Positions 61,597 through 64,000 of a stretch of 64,000 nucleotides of DNA are shown here, piece after piece; within the stretch, counting starts at the first letter, position 1; each line of letters begins with the position of its first letter. This DNA comes from Sepioteuthis lessoniana (Eukaryota; Mollusca; Cephalopoda; Myopsida; Loliginidae): positions 27,956,968-28,020,967 of the forward strand of contig OY757939.1 of the NCBI GenBank assembly GCA_963585895.1, in the 5' to 3' direction. The notes beneath the pieces are model-generated. The model had not been told where the DNA came from, searched no databases, and saw only the letters and a list, made by a program, of their open reading frames with translations. The translations under genes were made by a program, and so were the position numbers.

Positions 61597-61880
61597 GGAG
61601 GTGCCCGTAATGTAATGGTTATCGTCCAAGGAAATGGACACGGCGACACGAGTTCAAATAGCATTTGATAGCATTTCATATAACACTAATACCCTTGGGA
61701 AAGGTATGAATCCAATTATTCTCCCTTCAGCTAAGGGTAAATAGTAGGGTAGACTGGGTTATTCAGCCTTGTTGAGGCAACTAGTCTTGGAGAAGGAAAA
61801 CTCTGAATTCAAACCTGTTAAACTCTGCTTAAAAATTTACCTTGTGTCATATCCTGCCTGAGTGGAGGGGTTGTTAAAGA
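61597..61880 (+). mobile_element. SINE family B, inverted pair member
   Basis: GGTGCCCGTAATGTAATGGT, GGACACGGCGACACGAGTTC, TACCCTTGGGAAAGGTATGA, GTAGGGTAGACTGGG, GGCAACTAGTCTTGGAGAAG and GAGTGGAGGGGTTGTTAAAG. Confidence 0.85.
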
Positions 61881-61939
61881 TTGATAGATAGATAGATAGA
61901 TGTGTCTGTGTGTATGTATATATACCCCCAAACATACTT

Positions 61940-61982
<43 letters not shown>
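61881..61982. repeat. GATA and TA microsatellites
   Basis: GATA (61881-61901) and TA (61944-61982). Confidence 0.95.
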
Positions 61983-61986
<4 letters not shown>

Positions 61987-62200
61987 GAAAACTATCATAG
62001 ATTTTGCCCATTTAAACCTCACCAAGAAAGAAGACCCATAGCAAAACAGTTCTGTTGTGGCAATGCATTACAATTTCTTATAAAACCTGAAAGAAGAATT
62101 CAGATTTCAATCTAAATTTTATGCCAGTGGAGGTCTATAAAAAGATAAGAGGTGTGAGATAAATCTAAAATCTTGGCAAGGCTTAGAACTTTTTGAATGA

Positions 62201-62243
<43 letters not shown>
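62201..62243. repeat. CT then TA microsatellite
   Basis: CT run then TA run. The sequence 61983-62498 around it is otherwise unassigned, presumably intronic. Confidence 0.95.
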
Positions 62244-62498
62244 CCTTGACTTCATAGAGAAGCCTACTCTTATTTTAACCTCGGGTGGTTGACATCTTCG
62301 TATTGCTAAATCAAGCATAACATATTATCGCCCGGGTAATAAAAGAAAGATCGATTCAGTGAAGTAAGGTCAAAATTCTCTGGGTAGACGACAATGTCAA
62401 TACACTGAACGTGAAATTGGACATAAAATTAACGTTATTCTTTCTTTCTTTTTTTTTCTTTTTCTTCGACATCAAATTGCGAATTTGGATTCACTTAC

Positions 62499-62663
62499 TC
62501 TTTCATCGTCCTTTGTAAACAAACTGCTTTCACCTTCTCCTCTTTTGTTAATAATCTGAGCGACCCCTACAATCTCGTCTCCGGCGTTTCTGATCGGCAT
62601 GCACAATAAGGACTTCGCTTTGTAGCCCATTATTCTGTCCACGTCGTCGTTGTATCGCGGATC
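62499..62663 (-). CDS. Internal exon of a cGMP-binding GAF-domain phosphodiesterase (PDE5/PDE11-like)
   Basis: A 165-bp exon, 55 codons in phase 0 at both ends. The acceptor is a run of 13 T followed by CAG. The donor is AGA|GTAAGTG. The peptide begins DPRYNDDVDRIMGYKAKSLL, continues CMPIRNAGDEIVGVAQIINK and ends RGEGESSLFTKDDER. N39-K40, F49 and D53-E54 form the NKXnFX3DE signature of GAF domains that bind cyclic GMP or AMP in PDE2, 5, 6, 10 and 11. The YK..S.LCMPI and VGVAQ.INK stretches are closest to the first GAF domain of PDE5 and PDE11. These enzymes hydrolyse cyclic nucleotides, and GAF binding of cGMP regulates them allosterically. Neither the catalytic domain nor neighbouring exons were found in the window. 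With AT-rich repeats on both sides, long introns are likely. Which paralogue it is cannot be settled from 55 residues. Confidence 0.9.
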
Positions 62664-62678
62664 CTGAAAAAAAAAAAA
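62664..62678 (-). other. Splice acceptor tract of the PDE-like exon
   Basis: On the minus strand T(13)CAG directly precedes the exon. This fixes the exon start. Confidence 0.85.
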
Positions 62679-62973
62679 TGAAAATTAATTCGTTTGATAA
62701 AAATAGCAGATGATATGGGAGAAGATTATAATGATAAACAAGAATGTCCCAGTCAAAGTAGTTTCTTTACAGTAGACAATTTTCGGGGGTTAATATCTTC
62801 TAAAATAGGTTAATTACAAGAGGAATAATGAGAAAGCAATTCAATTAAAACAGAAGAAATCGTGTTTTCTGCAAAATTGAATTTGTTAAAATATCAGGAG
62901 ACACATTTCTAGCAAGTGTAAGTCGTAATTAGGGCAATATAAACGCTGACTTTAAGTATAAAAGCACTATTTT

Positions 62974-62978
<5 letters not shown>

Positions 62979-63017
<39 letters not shown>

Positions 63018-63030
63018 TTTCTCTCTCTCT
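62979..63030. repeat. CT microsatellite
   Basis: CT run with two interruptions. 62679-62978 is unassigned intron-like sequence. Confidence 0.95.
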
Positions 63031-63141
63031 TATTCTAACTCCTAGTCACATACACACATACATATATCTATAAGAATAAGACCAAAAGTCTTTCCTTTTT
63101 ACATATCATCGTTCTTTTTCTCATATTCTATTCAAGACCTT

Positions 63142-63164
63142 GTATATATATATATATATATATA
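63142..63164. repeat. TA microsatellite
   Basis: Short TA run. 63113-63141 (ATATTCTATTCAAGACCT) is echoed at 63270-63290. Confidence 0.9.
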
Positions 63165-63309
63165 GCCTTGAGCTGGAAAAACTGTGTTATCACTCCTGGT
63201 TGGTGACTGTTAAAAGCAGGGTATCGCACGTGCTTTCACACGTTGTATGATGAAAAAAATTTTTTTTCAAATATTCCATTCAAGACCTGAGAGATACATA
63301 TATACATAC

Positions 63310-63352
63310 ATACGCGCGTGCGCGCACGCACATGCGTGTGTGTGTGTGTGTG
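63310..63352. repeat. CG/CA/GT alternating purine-pyrimidine tract
   Basis: GCGCGTGCGCGCACGCACAT then GCG and GT repeats. Confidence 0.9.
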
Positions 63353-63416
63353 TTGTTAAAAGAAAACGGAAAGAAAAATATATAGAAATGAATGAGGAAA
63401 TTTATTTATAATATTA

Positions 63417-63980
63417 GTTTTGATCATATAAATGAAATTATCTAAGATACGAAATTACGAAAATTTCAGCTGGACTGTATTTAAGGTCCTCTTCAGGGTG
63501 GGAATTGTGAATTTAAAATAATGGTTTTAAATGATACTGAAAAATATTCGAAAAACTATTCGAAAAAGATTACGTCATGAAACGTAATTTCTTTTCAAAA
63601 AAGTCAAGGAGAAACACAGCGTCGATAAAAGTCGGCTTGTATTGGTAGAGAAGGAAAGAAAGAAGAAATAAGAGTGAGAGGAAAAAAGAAAGAAAAGGGA
63701 AAAATGAGGGGAAAAGCAATAGCGTGTAGAAAATGAGAAATATTGTAGACAAATGGTGTCAGTGTATCTAGTTGGAAGGCGGATAGAAATTTTTGTTTAA
63801 TTATCGTTGTTTGTGAAGGATAAAATCTTTTAACATCGAATATTTCTCAAATATTTTTCTGTATCGTTTAAACCATTATTTCAAATTCATAATTCCCCAC
63901 CCTAAAGACAACCTAAAATACTTTCCATCTGAAATTTTCGAAATTTAATATCTTAGATAATTTCATTATATGGTCGAAAC
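63417..63980. mobile_element. Fold-back/MITE-like element with ~140-bp inverted repeats
   Basis: Left arm 63417-63562 and right arm 63838-63980 are inverted copies (ATGAAATTATCTAAGATA, AAAATTTCAG.TGGA, CAGGGTGGGAATT.TGAATTT, AATAATGGTTT, ATAC.GAAAAATATT). The middle ~275 bp is A/G-rich and non-coding. The right end runs into GGTCGAAACGCGTCGG at the window edge. No target duplication could be defined because the window ends. Confidence 0.75.
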
Positions 63981-64000
63981 GCGTCGGTGGATTTTAATAT

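Overview
This is eukaryotic, non-coding-dominated DNA. Nothing bacterial, viral or phage-like is visible: there are no operons, no Shine-Dalgarno-led genes and no long real ORFs. The mix points to an animal genome, probably a mollusc and possibly a coleoid cephalopod. That identification is inference from several things: very abundant TA, GA, GT, CT and GATA microsatellites, several tRNA-derived SINE families, degraded non-LTR retrotransposons, Tc1/mariner copies and a Penelope-like element. No diagnostic species marker was found.

One convincing host-gene piece was found. A 165-bp minus-strand exon (62499-62663) has a polypyrimidine-AG acceptor and a GTAAGT donor. It encodes 55 residues of a cGMP-binding GAF domain with the full NKXnFX3DE signature, of the kind in PDE5/PDE11-type cyclic-nucleotide phosphodiesterases. 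If the gene continues in the usual way, its downstream exons lie at lower coordinates, and much of the window could be one long intron. A 51-residue minus-strand ORF with a signal-peptide-like start (12988-13143) is a weaker gene candidate. An X-box/CCAAT pair (60321-60345) is a candidate regulatory site.

Layout. 0-4.4 kb: SINEs, an internally deleted mariner, and a solo LTR with a target duplication plus an empty-site paralogue. 4.4-8.4 kb: a Tc1-like transposon with ~200-bp inverted repeats lying between TA tracts, split by a 2.4-kb Penelope-like element (reverse transcriptase plus GIY-YIG) that carries hammerhead-like motifs in its inverted terminal repeats. 8.4-11.5 kb: another Tc1 relic and SINEs. 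11.7-12.8 kb: a 1.1-kb G+T-rich tract. 14-19.5 kb: SINE palindrome, LINE C-terminus, polypyrimidine tract and solo LTR. 20-23.1 kb: a nearly full-length LINE, minus strand. 24-29 kb: LINE fragments and a six-unit ~89-bp satellite-like array. 30.4-31.2 kb: CT/CA tract. 31.5-34 kb: LINE, SINEs, LTR. 34.1-35.2 kb: G-depleted ATTT tract. 35-40 kb: composite repeats, a deleted IS630/mariner element and a long inverted repeat. 40-44.5 kb: LINE, Tc1 and LINE in a row. 45-51 kb: SINEs, microsatellites and paired hairpins. 52-53.3 kb: CR1-like LINE containing a MITE. 54.8-55.4 kb: solo LTR. 56-61.9 kb: composite repeat, LINE, 44-bp minisatellite and SINE pairs. 62.5 kb: the PDE exon. 63.4-64 kb: an inverted-repeat element.

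The mobile elements do not cooperate as a system. They record successive insertions, several of which can be ordered from nesting, target duplications and empty sites. Repeat boundaries are by eye and good to about 10-30 bp unless a target duplication fixes them.
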